Positions 39,454-47,374 of a stretch of DNA of 57,345 nt are shown piece by piece (positions within the stretch are counted from its first letter, which is position 1; each line of letters begins with the position of its first letter). Source of the DNA: an uncultured Prevotellaceae bacterium (GTDB lineage: Bacteria > Bacteroidota > Bacteroidia > Bacteroidales > Bacteroidaceae); contig CAMJKP010000015.1 in NCBI GenBank assembly GCA_946406435.1, forward strand, positions 1 through 57,345. Reading direction: 5' to 3'. The notes under the pieces were generated by a model. That model ran no database searches, was not told the origin of the DNA, and worked only from the letters and a program-made list of their open reading frames with translations. The position numbers and the translations under genes were made by a program.

Positions 39454-40371
39454 TTATTTGGATGAATCTTCGTGGATGCTGTCTGCCATAAGACGGTAGA
39501 TCTGACGTGTGCGCTCATCGTTTATGAGGGCTATCTGGGCATCCATTATTTTCTTGTCGTAGCGCACCATAGGACCAGTTTGTGCTTGACGTGGGGATAG
39601 TTCCTTGACCTTATTGGCTGTCTCCTGTATAAGTGGCAGATAGAGAGAGAAATCAATGCCCTCTTCTTCTAATACCTTTTCTGCAAGACGGTAGCAATGA
39701 TTTACCATATTACATGCAAAAACGGCTGCTAAATGCAGTTTCCTACGTTTTTCTGAAGACATCTCCAGAACGTGGTCAGATACCTTTGAGGCTATCCCCT
39801 TTATTGCTTCCAACGTATCGCTATCGCAAGCCTCTATGAAACATGGAATCTCGCGGAAATTCACGCTCCTGTCCTTGGAGAATGTCTGCATAGGGTAGAG
39901 GACGCCAAAGTTGGGTGATGGGTGTTGGGTGTTGGGTGTTAGTGTGTTGTCGGGAAAAACGGACATGGGCACACTTCCGGCGGTGTGGAGGAGTATTGGG
40001 TGATGGGTAGCCCCCCCAGCCCCCGAGGGGGAAAATGGGTGTTGGGATAGATGTTCTGACAATTGTTTTATAAGACTTGGCAGAGCATCGTCCTTAACGG
40101 AAAAGATATATACGTCAGCATCTGTGCGGATATCACTAATGCTGACGCATGAATCACAATGGAGCTTGTCGGCGAGTGTCTGAGCATGCTCCTGTGTGCG
40201 ACTGAAAATCTGTATTATGTCCTCTCCAGCTGCCTTGAGCGCAAGGGAGAGATGTGTGGCAAGGTTTCCCGAGCCGAGGAAAACGATCGAAGCCCCCCCT
40301 ATCCCCCCGAGTGGGGAATTTTTTATATGTTTTTTATTGCTTGCGTGGAGCTCATCATTATTCATTGCCAT
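39454..40371 (-). CDS. Rossmann-fold oxidoreductase with DUF2520 domain (candidate ketopantoate reductase)
   Basis: The 305-residue protein has an N-terminal NAD(P)-binding fold (IVFLGSGNLATHLSLALKAA, the GSGNLA loop) and IFSRTQEHAQTLADKL. A C-terminal helical DUF2520 domain follows (LHLAAVFACNMVNHCYRLAE, then SLYLPLIQETANKV). It is related in fold to ketopantoate and 6-phosphogluconate-type reductases. It follows coaX at the end of the pantothenate/CoA cluster on the same strand. Three repeat-coded inserts are visible: SPLGGIGGASI near the start, HPFSPSGAGGATHHP in the middle, and TLTPNTQHPSPNFG. The catalytic core appears otherwise intact. The substrate is inferred from context only. Confidence 0.82.
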   Translation of the reverse strand: MAMNNDELHASNKKHIKNSPLGGIGGASIVFLGSGNLATHLSLALKAAGEDIIQIFSRTQEHAQTLADKLHCDSCVSISDIRTDADVYIFSVKDDALPSLIKQLSEHLSQHPFSPSGAGGATHHPILLHTAGSVPMSVFPDNTLTPNTQHPSPNFGVLYPMQTFSKDRSVNFREIPCFIEACDSDTLEAIKGIASKVSDHVLEMSSEKRRKLHLAAVFACNMVNHCYRLAEKVLEEEGIDFSLYLPLIQETANKVKELSPRQAQTGPMVRYDKKIMDAQIALINDERTRQIYRLMADSIHEDSSK

Positions 40372-40435
40372 GGTTTTTGTGAGAAATGATTAGAAATACT
40401 ATCTATACAAACTAGAATTCTTCACTCTTCACTTT

Positions 40436-41293
40436 TCACTCTTCGTTCCCTATGGGAGCCGCTTTCATTATTCCCTTGAACTGAAGATATTTATCGACTA
40501 TGATATTGTGCTTGCAGTAGGATATTACATAGTGGGCATTACCTCCCGTAGCAATAATCTTGACATCTTTTCCGAGAGTAGGAATGATACGGTCAATCAT
40601 ACCGTCGATCATGGATGCTGTTCCGTAGATGATACCGCTTTGCATACACTCAAGGGTGTTGCGCCCGATGAAGTGGCGGGGCTTCTCGATGTTGATAGTA
40701 GGTAGCTGTGATGCCTTGGTACTGAGTGCCTTGAGTGAGGTCTTGACACCTGGCATTATCATTCCTCCGATGAAGTCGCCATTATCGTTGATAACTCCTA
40801 TCGTGGTCGCTGTTCCCATATCAATAACGATAGCCGGAGCACCATAGTAGCAAAGTGCGCCTATGGCATCAGCAAGACGGTCCTTGCCAAGTTGTGAAGG
40901 TGATTCTATCTGTATGTTGATGACCTTCATGGCATCGTCGAGACTGAAGAAATGAGGCGTGACGCCTGTAACGTCGATGATAGCCTGTGTAACCTTGTCG
41001 TTGACTTCCGGTACTACAGATGATATCACGATGTTGTCAATCTTCTCTAATGTCCCGTCCTTTTTCAGCAGACCGAAATTATAGAGAGCGGCACGTAACT
41101 CGCGACGGAAGAAACTGATAGTCTCGCCCTTGATAGTCTTCAGACGCCATATATCCTTTATATTGCCTTCTGCATCAGAGTAGGCAATGACGACGGTGGA
41201 GTTTCCTATATCGAGGATCAGTCGGCCTCTCCCCCCGCCCTCCCCCGTAGGGAGGGAGCTGGAGGTGTATGGAGGATTGCTGTTCTTGTTCAT
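40436..41293 (-). CDS. coaX: type III pantothenate kinase
   Basis: CoaX phosphorylates pantothenate, the first step of CoA synthesis, and is the isozyme used where CoaA is absent. The 285-residue protein has the ASKHA-fold phosphate motif LILDIGNSTVVIAYSDAEG, the middle motif PAIVIDMGTATTIGVINDNG, and IGGMIMPGVKTSLKALS. The first 24 residues (NPPYTSSSLPTGEGGGRGR) are mostly coded by a GC-rich repeat arm (41223-41262). The native start has probably been replaced by one inside or before the repeat. It lies about 60 bases downstream of coaBC and belongs to the pan/coa cluster. Confidence 0.94.
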   Translation of the reverse strand: MNKNSNPPYTSSSLPTGEGGGRGRLILDIGNSTVVIAYSDAEGNIKDIWRLKTIKGETISFFRRELRAALYNFGLLKKDGTLEKIDNIVISSVVPEVNDKVTQAIIDVTGVTPHFFSLDDAMKVINIQIESPSQLGKDRLADAIGALCYYGAPAIVIDMGTATTIGVINDNGDFIGGMIMPGVKTSLKALSTKASQLPTINIEKPRHFIGRNTLECMQSGIIYGTASMIDGMIDRIIPTLGKDVKIIATGGNAHYVISYCKHNIIVDKYLQFKGIMKAAPIGNEE

Positions 41294-41358
41294 TTATTTT
41301 GAGGATTGCCTTTTGCCTTCCGGCTCCCTCCCTATGGGGGAGGGCGGGGGGAGAGGCT
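41223..41358. repeat. GGCCTCTCCCC inverted-pair element between coaBC and coaX
   Basis: Arms 41223-41262 and about 41316-41358 are inverted copies (CGCCCTCCCCCGTAGGGAGG on the left, CCTCCCTATGGGGGAGGGCG on the right). The left arm is translated as the CoaX N terminus. The right arm ends at the coaBC stop codon. Confidence 0.9.
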
Positions 41359-42622
41359 ATTTCATTATTTCATTCAGAATTAACTCTGCAGTCTCTTCCT
41401 TTGAACAAAGCGGAAGAACCTTCACCTCTTCCTTTGAGATGAGAGTAACCTGATTGGTATCTACTGCGAAGCCTGTCTTGCCTTCCGATATGGAGTTGGC
41501 ACAGATAAGGTCAGTATTCTTCTTGGTGAGTTTTGCACGAGAGTTCTCAATCAGATTCTCTGTCTCCATAGAGAAGCCTACAAGCATCTGTCCTTCTGGT
41601 TTGTTCTCACCAAGATATTTGAGGATGTCCTGTGTGCGTGTGAGTGGAATTGACAGGTCGTCATCCTTCTTCTTCATCTTTTGGTCGGAATAGTGGGATG
41701 GGGTATAGTCAGCCACCGCACTACACATTATGATGATATCATTATCGGCACTTCGGCTTGTAACTTCGCGATACATATCCGCAGCACTTATAACATTAAC
41801 GACGTCTATACCTGCGAATGCCTGAATATTAACAGGGCCAGAAACAAGCGTCACATTTGCACCTCGCAAAGCTGCCATCTTTGCAATGGCATAGCCCATT
41901 TTGCCAGAAGAATGGTTGGTGATATAGCGAACAGGATCGATAGATTCCTGCGTAGGACCAGCCGTGATGAGTACACGCTTGCCTTCCATGTCCTTCTCAC
42001 AAGCTGCAGCGAGTAGGATATGCTGAAGAAGTGTCTCTTCTGATGGCAACTTTCCGCTACCTGTATCGCCACATGCAAGACGGCCAGAAGCAGGCTGTAT
42101 AATGCTATAACCATAGTGCTCCAGCTTCTTGAGGTTATCCTGAAGAATAGGGTTCTCCCACATATTCGTGTTCATAGCAGGAGCGATAAGCTTAGGAGCC
42201 TTTGTCGCGAAGATAGTGGTGGTAAGCATATCGTCGCAGATGCCTGATGCAATTTTCCCGATGATATTAGCCGATGCCGGAGCAACGAGGAACAGGTCGG
42301 CACGCTTGGCAAGAGCTACATGCTCAACATTAAACTCGAAGTTGCGGTCGAAGGTATCTACGAGGCATTTGTTGCCTGTGATAGTCTCGAAAGTGATAGG
42401 CGTAATGAAATTGCACGCATTCTTTGTCATGATGACATGCACGGTGGCATGCAACTTGACAAGCATGGATGCAAGGTTGGCTATCTTATAGGCTGCTATG
42501 CTGCCCGTAACGCTGAGGACTATGGTCTTATTGGATAAAAGACCTTCCCCCTGCCCCTCCCGTAAAGGGCGGGGAGTAGTATGTATTTCTACCTTATTAG
42601 CAATATCGTTATTGGATGTCAT
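41357..42622 (-). CDS. coaBC: bifunctional phosphopantothenoylcysteine synthetase/decarboxylase
   Basis: CoaC (N-terminal flavoprotein) decarboxylates phosphopantothenoylcysteine after CoaB (C-terminal) has joined cysteine to phosphopantothenate. The 421-residue protein has TIVLSVTGSIAAYKIANLAS, the LVAPASANIIGKIASGICDD and APAMNTNMWENP motifs of the decarboxylase, then VLITAGPTQESIDPVRYITN and HSSGKMGYAIAKMA of the synthetase. The first 30 residues (ANKVEIHTTPRPLREGQGEG) are unlike the family. They are coded by a repeat element that also surrounds the start codon (42541-42677). The next gene upstream is panD. Confidence 0.95.
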   Translation of the reverse strand: MTSNNDIANKVEIHTTPRPLREGQGEGLLSNKTIVLSVTGSIAAYKIANLASMLVKLHATVHVIMTKNACNFITPITFETITGNKCLVDTFDRNFEFNVEHVALAKRADLFLVAPASANIIGKIASGICDDMLTTTIFATKAPKLIAPAMNTNMWENPILQDNLKKLEHYGYSIIQPASGRLACGDTGSGKLPSEETLLQHILLAAACEKDMEGKRVLITAGPTQESIDPVRYITNHSSGKMGYAIAKMAALRGANVTLVSGPVNIQAFAGIDVVNVISAADMYREVTSRSADNDIIIMCSAVADYTPSHYSDQKMKKKDDDLSIPLTRTQDILKYLGENKPEGQMLVGFSMETENLIENSRAKLTKKNTDLICANSISEGKTGFAVDTNQVTLISKEEVKVLPLCSKEETAELILNEIMK

Positions 42623-42677
42623 AATTAGAAAATGTAATTACTCCCCTCCCTTTATGGGAGGGGCTGGGGGTGGGTCT
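42541..42677. repeat. GACCCACCCC inverted-pair element 5, containing the coaBC start codon
   Basis: Arms 42541-42580 (GACCTTCCCCCTGCCCCTCC and on) and about 42634-42677 bound only 55 bases. The coaBC ATG (42620-42622) lies within the interior. The interior ends AAAATGTAATTACTC, as in elements at 15.8 and 26.0 kb. Confidence 0.88.
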
Positions 42678-42678
42678 C

Positions 42679-43068
42679 TTATTGTTCGTTTAGTTTACCG
42701 TGCTTCTCATAATTCGCCTTGCGCACGATGTTGTTATCATCGTCAACGAAAAGTACGGTTGGCTTATGAGATGCAGCTTCCTGTGGAGTCATGTTTGCGT
42801 AAGCCATGATGATGACCTTATCACCAACGCTCACGCATTTTGCAGCGGCACCATTAAGGCATATGATGCCAGACCCCTCTTCTCCTGCGATGGTATATGT
42901 CTCGAAACGGTTGCCGTTATTGATATCAACAATCTGCACCTTCTCGTATTCAAAAATACCTGCCTCGCGGAGTAATTTTGTATCTATCGTAACACTACCT
43001 ACATAGTCGAGGTCTGCCTGTGTTACCTTTGCACGGTGGATCTTCGCTTTTAGTAATGTGATGTCCAT
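42679..43068 (-). CDS. panD: aspartate 1-decarboxylase
   Basis: PanD makes beta-alanine from aspartate. It is made as a proenzyme that cuts itself before a serine to form a pyruvoyl group. The product is 129 residues from ATG 43068 ([20 protein letters not shown]). The cleavage site is Gly-Ser in [14 protein letters not shown], and the typical [33 protein letters not shown] and VIIMAYANM segments follow. The order panB, panC, panD, coaBC, coaX on one strand joins beta-alanine supply with pantothenate and CoA synthesis. Confidence 0.95.
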   Translation of the reverse strand: MDITLLKAKIHRAKVTQADLDYVGSVTIDTKLLREAGIFEYEKVQIVDINNGNRFETYTIAGEEGSGIICLNGAAAKCVSVGDKVIIMAYANMTPQEAASHKPTVLFVDDDNNIVRKANYEKHGKLNEQ

Positions 43069-43087
43069 AATTTTATGTACCATTTAC

Positions 43088-43167
43088 CATTTACAATGTA
43101 CATTTTGGCTAGCGCAGTAAGGCTGTACTACACAATATATGACTCAATGCCTCATTGTAAATTGTAC
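43088..43167. repeat. inverted CATTTACAATGTACA repeat with GGCTAGCGCAGTA
   Basis: CATTTACAATGTACA (43088-43102) and TGTACATTGTAAATG (43153-43167) are perfect reverse complements. Between them lies GGCTAGCGCAGTAAGG, which recurs near 10.17 kb (inverse) and 27.97 kb. The block fills the gap between panC and panD. Confidence 0.8.
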
Positions 43168-43177
43168 ATTGTAAATG

Positions 43178-44020
43178 TTATTTTGTGATGAAGTTATCAA
43201 TCAACCTTGTCTTGCCGATATAAACAGCAATGGCAACGAGTGTCTCGCCCGAGATGGTGTCAACGCGCTGGATGTTCTCGAAATCAACCACCTCAACATA
43301 GTCAACACGTGCAAGCGGCTCGGTCTCAAGATTTGTCTTGATAATCTCGATAATCTTCTTCGCGTTCTTCTCACCTGCCTCGATAGCCTCCTTACCCTTC
43401 TTCAAGCTCTTTGAGAGAATGAGGGCAGCCTGACGCTCTTCTGCTGAGAGATATGTGTTGCGACTTGACTTTGCCAAACCATCAGCCTCGCGAATGATAG
43501 GGCAAGGGATGATTTCGAGAGGGAAGTTAAGGTCGCGAACGAAACGGCGGATAGTAGCCAACTGCTGTGCATCCTTCTGACCAAAGTATGCGCGGTCAGG
43601 ACAAACAATGTTGAAGAGCTTGCCTACTACTGTGCAGACGCCACGGAAATGGATAGGGCGGACAGCGCCACAGAGAAGTTCGGTGGTCTCTGTTGTGTCG
43701 ATGAAAGATGTGAAGTGACCAGGGTACATCTCTGATGGCTCTGGATTGAAAATCAAGTCGCCGCCAGCCTTCTCAACGAGTGCCTTATCGTGTTCCATAT
43801 CGCGTGGATATGCCTCAAAGTCCTCGTTAGGACCAAACTGAATTGGGTTTACGAATACTGACACAACGGTACGGTCATTCTGGCTGACTGACTTTACAAT
43901 CAGGCTCTGATGACCTTCGTGAAGGTATCCCATAGTTGGAACAAGTCCTACTGTGAGTCCTTCTTTACGCCATTCTGATACGATCTCTCTTACCTCTTTA
44001 ACTGTTTTTACTACTTTCAT
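43178..44020 (-). CDS. panC: pantothenate synthetase
   Basis: PanC joins pantoate to beta-alanine with ATP. The product is 280 residues from ATG 44020 (MKVVKTVKEVREIVSEWRKE). It has the nucleotide-binding motif VPTMGYLHEGHQSLI, SVFVNPIQFGPNEDFEAYPR, CPDRAYFGQKDAQQLATIRR, and IIREADGLAKSSRN. A longer frame from 44089 would start with repeat-coded residues (LRLPLYGRGRGERPW) and was rejected. It is the second gene of the cluster, after panB. Confidence 0.96.
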   Translation of the reverse strand: MKVVKTVKEVREIVSEWRKEGLTVGLVPTMGYLHEGHQSLIVKSVSQNDRTVVSVFVNPIQFGPNEDFEAYPRDMEHDKALVEKAGGDLIFNPEPSEMYPGHFTSFIDTTETTELLCGAVRPIHFRGVCTVVGKLFNIVCPDRAYFGQKDAQQLATIRRFVRDLNFPLEIIPCPIIREADGLAKSSRNTYLSAEERQAALILSKSLKKGKEAIEAGEKNAKKIIEIIKTNLETEPLARVDYVEVVDFENIQRVDTISGETLVAIAVYIGKTRLIDNFITK

Positions 44021-44033
44021 AATATAGTGTAAC

Positions 44034-44076
44034 CACGGCCTCTCCCCCCGCCCTCTCCCGTAGAGAGGGAGCCGGA
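44034..44076. repeat. single GGCCTCTCCCC repeat arm between panB and panC
   Basis: CGGCCTCTCCCCCCGCCCTC, followed by CCGTAGAGAGGGAGCCGG, is one arm of the 25.1/41.2 kb family. No inverted partner lies nearby. An AATTGTTAATTTTTAATTGT block follows at 44090-44118. Confidence 0.8.
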
Positions 44077-44115
44077 GCGCGAAAGGCATGTTAATTGTTA
44101 ATTTTTAATTGTTAA

Positions 44116-44940
44116 TTAATAAAGTTTACTTAATACCTCCTCGCTTATCGCGAATGTATGCTCTTTTGCAGGGAATGCCCTTGACTCCACATCTGCCTTA
44201 TACTGCTTGAATGCCTCAAGCATGGTGTCGTGGAGATTGGCATATTTCTTAGCGAACTTTGGCGTGAAATCGTTGGCATAGCCAAGCATATCTTGATACA
44301 CAAGCACCTGACCGTCACAACCGTTGCCTGCACCAATACCTATGGTGAGGGCAGGAACGAGTTCGGTAATCTTTGATGCGAGTGCTGCCGGAACACATTC
44401 AAGTGTGATAGCAAAGGCACCAGCCTCGCAAACTGCCTGAGCATCTGAAATAAGTTTTCTTGCTGCCTCAAGCGATTTGCCCTGAACCTTATATCCTCCG
44501 AGCGTGTTAAACGACTGAGGGGTGAGTCCGATATGGGCAATGACTGGGATTCCTGCCTGTACGATAGCCTTGATGCGGTCGGCATATTCCACGCCACCCT
44601 CAAGTTTCACGGCCTGGCAGTTGGTCTCCTTCATAATCCTACCTGCATTCATCACGGCATCATATACAGAGCCCTGATATGACATGAAAGGCATATCGAT
44701 AGCCACGAGTGCGTTCTTGGCACCTCGGCAAACAGCCTTTCCATGATGAATCATGTCTTCAACGGTGACGGCAAGGGTATTCTCGTAACCCAGCATCACG
44801 TTGCCTAATGAATCGCCAACGAGAATCATATCAACCCCCGCTTCATCAATTGTGCAAGCTGTATGATAGTCGTATGCGGTAAGCATGCTTATTGGCTGAA
44901 TGCCTTTACGACTAAGCATATCAGATATAGATTTCTTCAT
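44116..44940 (-). CDS. panB: 3-methyl-2-oxobutanoate hydroxymethyltransferase
   Basis: PanB transfers a hydroxymethyl group from methylene-THF to ketoisovalerate to give ketopantoate. The 274-residue protein has MLTAYDYHTACTIDEAGVDM, ILVGDSLGNVMLGYENTLAV, the substrate and metal residues in VAIDMPFMSYQGS, KLEGG, and GIPVIAHIGLTPQ. It is the first gene of the pantothenate/CoA cluster and has a strong promoter at 45096-45127, with a 150-base leader rich in inverted repeats. The next chemical step, ketopantoate reduction, lacks a classical panE in this window. Confidence 0.96.
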   Translation of the reverse strand: MKKSISDMLSRKGIQPISMLTAYDYHTACTIDEAGVDMILVGDSLGNVMLGYENTLAVTVEDMIHHGKAVCRGAKNALVAIDMPFMSYQGSVYDAVMNAGRIMKETNCQAVKLEGGVEYADRIKAIVQAGIPVIAHIGLTPQSFNTLGGYKVQGKSLEAARKLISDAQAVCEAGAFAITLECVPAALASKITELVPALTIGIGAGNGCDGQVLVYQDMLGYANDFTPKFAKKYANLHDTMLEAFKQYKADVESRAFPAKEHTFAISEEVLSKLY

Positions 44941-45090
44941 TTTTTGAAAAAATAAATAAAAAAAATTTGAAATAACCGCGCTACGGATTTACTGTGCAGC
45001 GAAAGTTCATTTCACGTGAATAAAATGAATTTGAAAAATAAGGGCGGTTATTGCAACCTTGGATGTTTTTAAAAGTATGCTCTTTTTACG
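44941..45090 (-). promoter_or_regulatory. structured leader of panB
   Basis: In the transcribed leader AATAACCGC (45044-45052, read on minus) is matched by GCGGTTATT (44971-44979), a perfect 9-bp stem. Inside lie TTCATTT (45025-45031 region) against AAATGAA, and the exact palindrome TTCACGTGAA (45011-45020). After the outer stem comes a U-rich stretch (ATTTCAAATTTTTTTTATTT, 44956-44975), then the start codon. The layout resembles an attenuator or RNA switch but matches no class I know. Confidence 0.6.
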
Positions 45091-45095
45091 AGGTG

Positions 45096-45127
45096 CAAAG
45101 TTACAAACATTTACCAAAATATGCAAA
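45096..45127 (-). promoter_or_regulatory. panB promoter
   Basis: On the minus strand TTTG (45124-45127), a 20-base spacer and TAACTTTG (45096-45103) match the Bacteroidetes consensus exactly. Transcription would start near 45090, leaving a leader of about 150 bases. Confidence 0.85.
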
Positions 45128-45236
45128 TCTTTATAGGATAATTTCCCATTTGTCGTGTAATTTACCTATTTTTATATTATTTTTCTGCAGAAATACACCT
45201 AATTAATAAGAAAATACCCCAAAATGGGGATAAACG

Positions 45237-45273
45237 ACACATCCCCGACAGATGCGCTCTATCGGGGAAGTGT
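45237..45273 (-). terminator. hairpin after the thioredoxin-family gene
   Basis: ACAC-A-TCCCCGA (45237-45248) pairs with TCGGGGA-A-GTGT (45262-45273), an 11-bp stem with one A-A mismatch. A second hairpin, CCCC-AAAAT-GGGG, lies at 45217-45229, followed on the minus strand by TATTTTCTT. Together they probably end transcription. Confidence 0.55.
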
Positions 45274-45291
45274 AGCTTCATTTCGTGGATG

Positions 45292-46509
45292 TTATTTTTT
45301 ACTAAGCATCTTCTCTATTTCCGCATCAGGAACATGTTGAATCATTTCCTTGAAAAAAGCCCCTGCTCCATGAGAAACGTCCAGAGTATTGCCATTCGGA
45401 TGTATAATAACAAAGGCTGGAGTTCCTTTTGTTCCATAATAATCAGCTATGTCAACTGCATATTTGTGGTCATTCCATTCATGAAAACTTACATTGTTGT
45501 TTTCTTCCATCCAAGTACTCTCGTTATCTACAGAAATGGCAATAACTTCCACCTTGTCTTTATGACGCTTGTAGAATCCGTCAAGGATAGGCATCACCTC
45601 CAAACAAGGGCCACAACTTTTAGAGGTGAATTCCAATATCGTATATTTCCCTTTGAATTCTGAAAGCTTGTGCTTATTGCCTTTACGGTCATAGAGCATG
45701 AAGTCATTCAAATTGTTGGTTGCCTGTTGCCCTTTTATGGAAAGGAAAGCTTTTGCCAGATCAATCTCTTCGTCATCACAATCTGCAGGAACCTTCTCCA
45801 TAATGAGACTGCGTACTCTGTCCTTTAACTGACTGTTACCAAGTTGCTTTGCCAAAAATGAAATCGAATTTAGGTTCATCGCAAAAACAGAATTAAATTC
45901 CCTGTTCTTCATGAAGTCGAGCATGGAAACTACTTGGATAGAGTCTTTTGCCCTTCCCTGTTTCTCTACCATATCATCGTCAACTTCGTCAGCCTCATAT
46001 TCTTCTTGTATTTTTTTTCTGATAGCAGATAATTTCTCGTGTTCGTAATCCGCATATTCGAAGAATTCTTTCTGCAAAGGATGGTTGCTCTCTGCCCTCC
46101 ATGAAATAGCATTTAATGCAGGAGTACCCGTAACCTTTACCTTTGCACCAGGATAGGCATAAACAAACATGCCTTTCCCTTCTATGTTAACCATATATTC
46201 CACATTGTCATCGTTTTCATCGAAATCCTTATAAACGAATTTCTTTTCTATGTGGAACTTTCCATTTCTGATAGTATCAATCAAAGTGTTATTGGCGTTA
46301 CACCACGCTCTTGTTTTCTTCACTCGAAAAGCAAGACTTACACGAGTTCCGTCTGGAACACCACTAAGTTCACCTTCAACAACGATAGGTTTCATAGGTA
46401 TTTCCTTTGATTTGTCTGTCACAGGCATTTTCATGGGCATTCCGGGATATTGTGCCCACGAACATTGTAAAGTGCCCAAAAACAGAGAGAGTATCACTAA
46501 TTTCTTCAT
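45292..46509 (-). CDS. TlpA-like thioredoxin-family protein
   Basis: This is an exported disulfide-exchange protein with a C-terminal thioredoxin fold. The 405-residue protein starts MKKLVILSLFLGTLQCSWAQ (signal peptide). The middle region has beta-strands like DUF4369 domains (IVVEGELSGVPDGTRVSLAF). The thioredoxin domain contains LEFTSKSCGPCLEVMPILDG with a CGPC active site and TPAFVIIHPNG (cis-Pro). Such proteins in Bacteroidetes are lipid- or periplasm-associated reductases with unknown substrates. The gene stands alone and is convergent with nothing. Confidence 0.9.
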   Translation of the reverse strand: MKKLVILSLFLGTLQCSWAQYPGMPMKMPVTDKSKEIPMKPIVVEGELSGVPDGTRVSLAFRVKKTRAWCNANNTLIDTIRNGKFHIEKKFVYKDFDENDDNVEYMVNIEGKGMFVYAYPGAKVKVTGTPALNAISWRAESNHPLQKEFFEYADYEHEKLSAIRKKIQEEYEADEVDDDMVEKQGRAKDSIQVVSMLDFMKNREFNSVFAMNLNSISFLAKQLGNSQLKDRVRSLIMEKVPADCDDEEIDLAKAFLSIKGQQATNNLNDFMLYDRKGNKHKLSEFKGKYTILEFTSKSCGPCLEVMPILDGFYKRHKDKVEVIAISVDNESTWMEENNNVSFHEWNDHKYAVDIADYYGTKGTPAFVIIHPNGNTLDVSHGAGAFFKEMIQHVPDAEIEKMLSKK

Positions 46510-46632
46510 CTTGTAATAATTGTTATATTGTTTTAGTTTCTATGCCTTTATCTTACATACACACAAAACCAGAAATGGATTTAAAATGTTCGCATTTTTT
46601 AGAAAAATTAACCTTTGCCTATCCCATCATTT

Positions 46633-46865
46633 AACGTGAGTTCGAACACAGAATGCACGAGATTTGTCGCAGACCCACTGACCACGGGAAGTAAAGAAAC
46701 GGAAGTTTTTCGCATAAGTTGCTTTCGCCATTTAGAAAAACCAATTAAAACAAAAGAACACAAAATAAAACATTTGTTTTTATATGTTTTTATTGGTTTT
46801 GTACTGTTTTTTTAGAAGGCGAAAGCAAATAGCAAGTCCGTTTATTCTGTGTCTTCCGTGTTCAT
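46633..46865. repeat. nested inverted-repeat element
   Basis: The outer element, GTTCGAACACAGAATGCACG...AAAGAAACGGAAGTTTTT... TTATTCTGTG...TTCCGTGTTC, is a longer version of 6056-6116. In its middle sits a hairpin insert with ends TTGCTTTCGCC (46719-46729) and GGCGAAAGCAA (46818-46828). Inner arms AAAACCAAT (46737-46745) and ATTGGTTTT (46792-46800) complete it. The insert is therefore probably a separate 110-bp inverted-repeat element. Confidence 0.7.
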
Positions 46866-47312
46866 GTTATGTTAACCACAGATATTCAGAATCTCACAGA
46901 TGCAAATCACGAGCGCAAGCGAGCATATCCCTTTAATCTGTGCTATCTGTGTTCGAGAAAAAGAATAAGAAACAGATTTATCCGATTTATCTGATTTCTA
47001 TTCCGAAAACATGTCGCGCCAGCATTTCAGATACATCAGATACATCCGTTTCCCTTATCACGAGCGCAAGCGAGATAATCTGTTTAATCTGTGGTCGTTT
47101 TTATAATTTACTGATAAAATTTATTGCCCATTTGCTTTCCAAATAATATCTTCGCGTAAGCGAGCCTTTCTCTTGGTAAAAGATTGGTAAGATAGGGAAC
47201 TGACGCTATCTTTAATGCTTCCTTTCTTGTGTCTTCAAAGGACCTGAAACGCTGCGACATAACAGCTTTTTCCACCTTTTTATAGGCATAATTCTTTTTT
47301 TTGCTTTCTTGC

Positions 47313-47344
47313 CTTGCTTTTTCCGTTTTTTTTTCTTACCTTTG
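47313..47344 (+). promoter_or_regulatory. promoter of the nucleotidyltransferase gene
   Basis: CTTG (47313-47316), a 20-base spacer and TACCTTTG (47337-47344) fit the Bacteroidetes promoter. The ATG at 47375 is 30 bases downstream. Confidence 0.65.
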
Positions 47345-47374
47345 CCGAATAATTTCAAGAGAGTTTATCCAAAA

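Larger units (their letters stand above)
46510..47374. other. 865-bp intergenic mosaic of repeats
   Basis: No gene is supported. It holds the nested element at 46633-46865. It also holds CACAGATATTC, AATCTGTGCTATCTGTG and TTAATCTGTGG words. Two copies of CACGAGCGCAAGCGAG are at about 46907-46922 and 47058-47073, and ATTTATCCGATTTATCTGATTT is nearby. A plus-strand CTTG/TACCTTTG promoter for the nucleotidyltransferase is at its right end. A 66-codon frame at 46615-46815 consists of repeat sequence and is not a gene. Confidence 0.6.

Noticed and set aside
46615..46815. 66-codon plus-strand ORF preceded by a weak -7-like box
   Set aside because: It consists almost wholly of the nested repeat element and ends in its poly-T arm.
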